NCBI GenBank assembly: GCA_003956705.1
Contig: QZCP01000136.1
Span: 43,255-107,254, forward strand
Origin: Brevipalpus yothersi
Lineage: Eukaryota; Arthropoda; Arachnida; Trombidiformes; Tenuipalpidae
Reading direction: 5' to 3'
DNA length: 64,000 bases
In this document: positions 61,760 to 64,000 of the stretch, piece by piece
How positions within the stretch are numbered: the first letter of the stretch is position 1
Layout: each line of letters begins with the position of its first letter
Translations under genes and position numbers: made by a program
The notes under the pieces: model-generated
The model's database searches: none
The model's input: only the letters and a program-made list of their open reading frames with translations
Told to the model about the DNA's origin: nothing

Positions 61760-63867
61760 GATGGATTTTGTCAGACTGAGGAGTAGACTTATTATCACTA
61801 TAGTTTCTGAGTCTAGCCCCTCATAAACATGAAATGTCACTATCACTAAAATGTCACTATCATTGAACAGTCACTATTCAGTTGAATCATCACCAGATTT
61901 ATCACCACTGGCAAGTAATTCATCTAATCTCTTATTAGGTGCGTGGCCCCTAAATCCTGACCTCATCATCATCACTGCTACAGAAGCGTGTGAGCAAGGA
62001 TTCACAGTTTGGAGTCCACTTTTACACTTACAATACCATCCAACAACTTGCTCTTGCCCCTCTGCTGCAGGATCCATGAGCACAAACACTTGCCACTTTG
62101 TACTCCTCTTGTGACGTGAGCACATCAACATGCGGAATAGAAGAGGACTTTCAACCTCAAAATTATGATGACCGAAGTTCATGGTAGAGGTCTAACGATG
62201 TATCTTGAACTGGAAATAATGTTGAAATACATTTTATGTTTTCATAGGTTCTCTCACTGAAAAAAGAATTTATCTCACCTCAAGCTTCAGTTTCATCTCC
62301 TTGAATTTTGCTTTGTAGGAGTCAATAAGCTTGAGCCCATACCTGCCTGTGGGAAGATAGTAGGGCTCAGTGTTCACCAAAGGTCTAATGAGTTGCTCTT
62401 GAGGTTCATAAACTCTGAAAAGACCTTATGCTTGGATGAGACGGAAGAGTTCATTCTCTTATCTCATTCTGCTGATCATTCGTTCACAAATCTCCTCTTG
62501 ATGACCTTTATCAGCAACTCTTGGATGGTATTTGTGATGACTGCGCAGAGTATTTCGAGCTGTTTCAAGAAGTCTTCGATAATCGAGTTGTTCTGTAGCT
62601 CAGCAGCTATCCTGAACTGCTGCTTTATTCTACTGAATTCGAGTTCCACAATGGAGCAAAACTTCCATGACTGTGTTAGGAATGTTAATTATATTATCAG
62701 TGAGCTGTGAATGAACTCACCTTCTAGATTCATTCGCTCGCTCTGTGGTCAGTGGAGGACTGCCATCACCAAAAGAGGATATATATACTCTATAACCTCT
62801 CACTCGTAGAGTCCCAACAACATCTCGGAATCCTCTATCAAAAACAAAAGTGTCTCCTCTCACAAAATGCTGACCAAATCCAGGATCCTGCTCGATTTTC
62901 CTCATAATTGTCGTATCATTGTCTCTTGCAGGATTGAGAGAAACGATATCATATACAGGGTGTCCCAGAGTAATATAGCGCATTTTGAACTTCAATAACT
63001 TTTGGATGGGTTGAGATATCTTGATAATTTATTTTGTTTCTTTGGGAAAAGATGTGTAAGTTTCGTATGGCAAGTGTTTCGAAGAGGTCCAAAACTGATT
63101 AGCATAGATGAGGGGCCATAAAGCCAAAAAAGTAGGTTTTTTGCGATGCGTGCAAAAGTGGGTGGAGTTATCGATAAGATAAGATCATTTTCGAACTCTT
63201 CATAAAAAGTTACGTCTAGAAAAGTTCATTTGATAGTGATTAGGTAGGGAATAAAAAAGATGAAAAATACCTCAGAATCAGAAGCATGTTCCAATCCAAG
63301 AAACTGAATAAATTATCAAGATATCTCAACCCATCCAAAAGTTATTGAAGTTCAAAATGCGCTCTATTACTCTGGGACACCCTGTATATATCCTTCAGGA
63401 AATACAAAGATCATTGGCTTGAAGAGATTCCTCTTTTCCTGAAGAGAGTGAGTTTTTTGCTGAGCAGAGATATTTGCACTCCATTCGATGTTAATATAGG
63501 TGCCATCACGCGCTAGGATTTTCGAGTGATTTTGAATCTGTTCTTCATTTAATAGTAGTGTCTTCGAAGTGCGAGTCTTATGCTTCCATGCTTGTTCATT
63601 GCTGATATACCCTCTACCAAGGTTCAAAGGCCTCAATGTATTGTGAAGATCATTCATGATCTGTTCAAATCTTCTCTGCATGGTGCTTCTGGAGTATTCA
63701 AAGAATGTTGCAATCCAATCAAGAGGCTGCTCTGATCTCATTCTGAACATGTATGCACCTAACACTTGGAAACGATCAGGTAATGTGATGTAAGATGCAA
63801 GATCGGCGAATTGTTCGGAAGTAAGGGAAGTGAAATTCTTGAGCAAAGCGTCTTCTGACCAGCTCAA
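61760..63867 (-). pseudogene. DDE transposase with C-terminal SWIM zinc finger, interrupted by a MITE
   Basis: DDE_Tnp_4-like transposase of multi-exon structure. Segments in coding order: 63385-63867 (N-terminal helix-rich part with MQRRFEQIMNDLHNTLRPLN; first catalytic Asp in ARDGTYINIEW at 63505-63507; NLFKPMIFVFPEGYI), MITE 62956-63384, 62721-62953 (second Asp in FDRGFRDVVG, 62837-62839; ERANESR then a GTGAGT donor), about 62470-62690 (third acidic residue Glu in FCSIVELEFSRIK, 62644-62646), 62279-62414 (VYEPQEQLIRPLVN) and 61874-62191 with the SWIM finger (WYCKCKSGLQTVNPCSH). The segment near 62.7 kb does not join in phase, so there is at least one further lesion. A second, poorer copy of the SWIM end lies at 53.4 kb. 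It could extend past 63867. Confidence 0.75.
62956..63384. mobile_element. Mariner-type MITE with long inverted repeats
   Basis: 429 bp, flanked by TA on both sides (62954-62955 and 63385-63386). Ends begin CAGGGTGTCCCA; the inverted repeats are about 78 bp with a single mismatch (T versus G at position 21). The centre is non-coding. It sits inside the coding sequence of the DDE-SWIM transposase between the first and second catalytic Asp codons, so it inserted after that gene was in place. Confidence 0.9.
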
Positions 63868-64000
63868 GTTGGTATGGTTATAGTCCCTTGATTCTTCAAA
63901 AACTTGAGAATTAGATCGATATAGTTCTCATAATTAGAAGAAGTTAAAGACTCTTGGTTCATGCAAACCTCACCCATACTGAGAGTTTGTCCTTGACGGG

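Noticed and set aside
61874..62182. SWIM protein as a stand-alone host gene
   Set aside because: It is preceded in order by DDE transposase segments on the same strand, and a second degenerate copy lies elsewhere in the window.
1..64000. CRISPR arrays, tRNA and rRNA genes, bacterial operons
   Set aside because: No spaced direct repeats, no tRNA-like A/B box clover-leaf and no rRNA core sequence noticed; the gene structure is eukaryotic. A tRNA scan could still find a decayed tRNA.

Overview
This window is nuclear DNA from a small-genome animal, most likely an arthropod and probably a mite or other chelicerate. It has short spliceosomal introns (67 bp in one gene) beside multi-kilobase ones, an AT-rich background, and very many (GA)n/(CT)n microsatellites, two of which contain runs of N (25254-25293 and 43620-43776). 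The chelicerate guess rests mainly on a UDP-glycosyltransferase with no signal peptide or membrane anchor. It is an inference; no search was run.

Layout. 1-4 kb: a two-exon UDP-glycosyltransferase (2053-3454, +), followed by a short relic of a second copy. 4.4-16 kb: an 11-exon Sidestep-like cell-adhesion gene on the minus strand (signal peptide, four Ig domains, FN3, TM, PDZ-type tail); every exon junction was found by eye and the reading phase closes over all 11 exons. 16-30 kb: long intergenic DNA, mostly microsatellites. 30.1-38.6 kb: a three-exon Dok/IRS-type adaptor (PH + PTB + long low-complexity tyrosine-bearing tail) on the minus strand, with a possible small gene nested in its first intron on the same strand. 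38.6-44.9 kb: intergenic, repeat rich. 44.9-51.1 kb: a tandem duplication of about 3 kb carrying two single-exon, fast-evolving, PSI-domain transmembrane receptors. The first copy lacks an ATG and has a nonsense codon but is otherwise open for 552 codons. The pair shares a 177-bp stretch with no mismatch.

51-64 kb is a mobile-element graveyard. It holds a Tc1/mariner transposase relic, Ty3/gypsy-type integrase debris, pieces that look like a Polinton/Maverick-type element (family B DNA polymerase, capsid-like fragment), a DDE transposase carrying a C-terminal SWIM zinc finger (two copies), a mariner-type MITE inserted between catalytic residues of that transposase, a hAT-like MITE, and a dispersed repeat whose copies end near GATAAGATAAG.

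The most interesting pieces are the PSI-receptor pair with its conversion-like tract, the DDE-SWIM element with the nested MITE, and the possible Polinton remains. The single-copy genes do not form a pathway with one another; Sidestep and Dok are both signalling/adhesion genes but nothing in the sequence links them.
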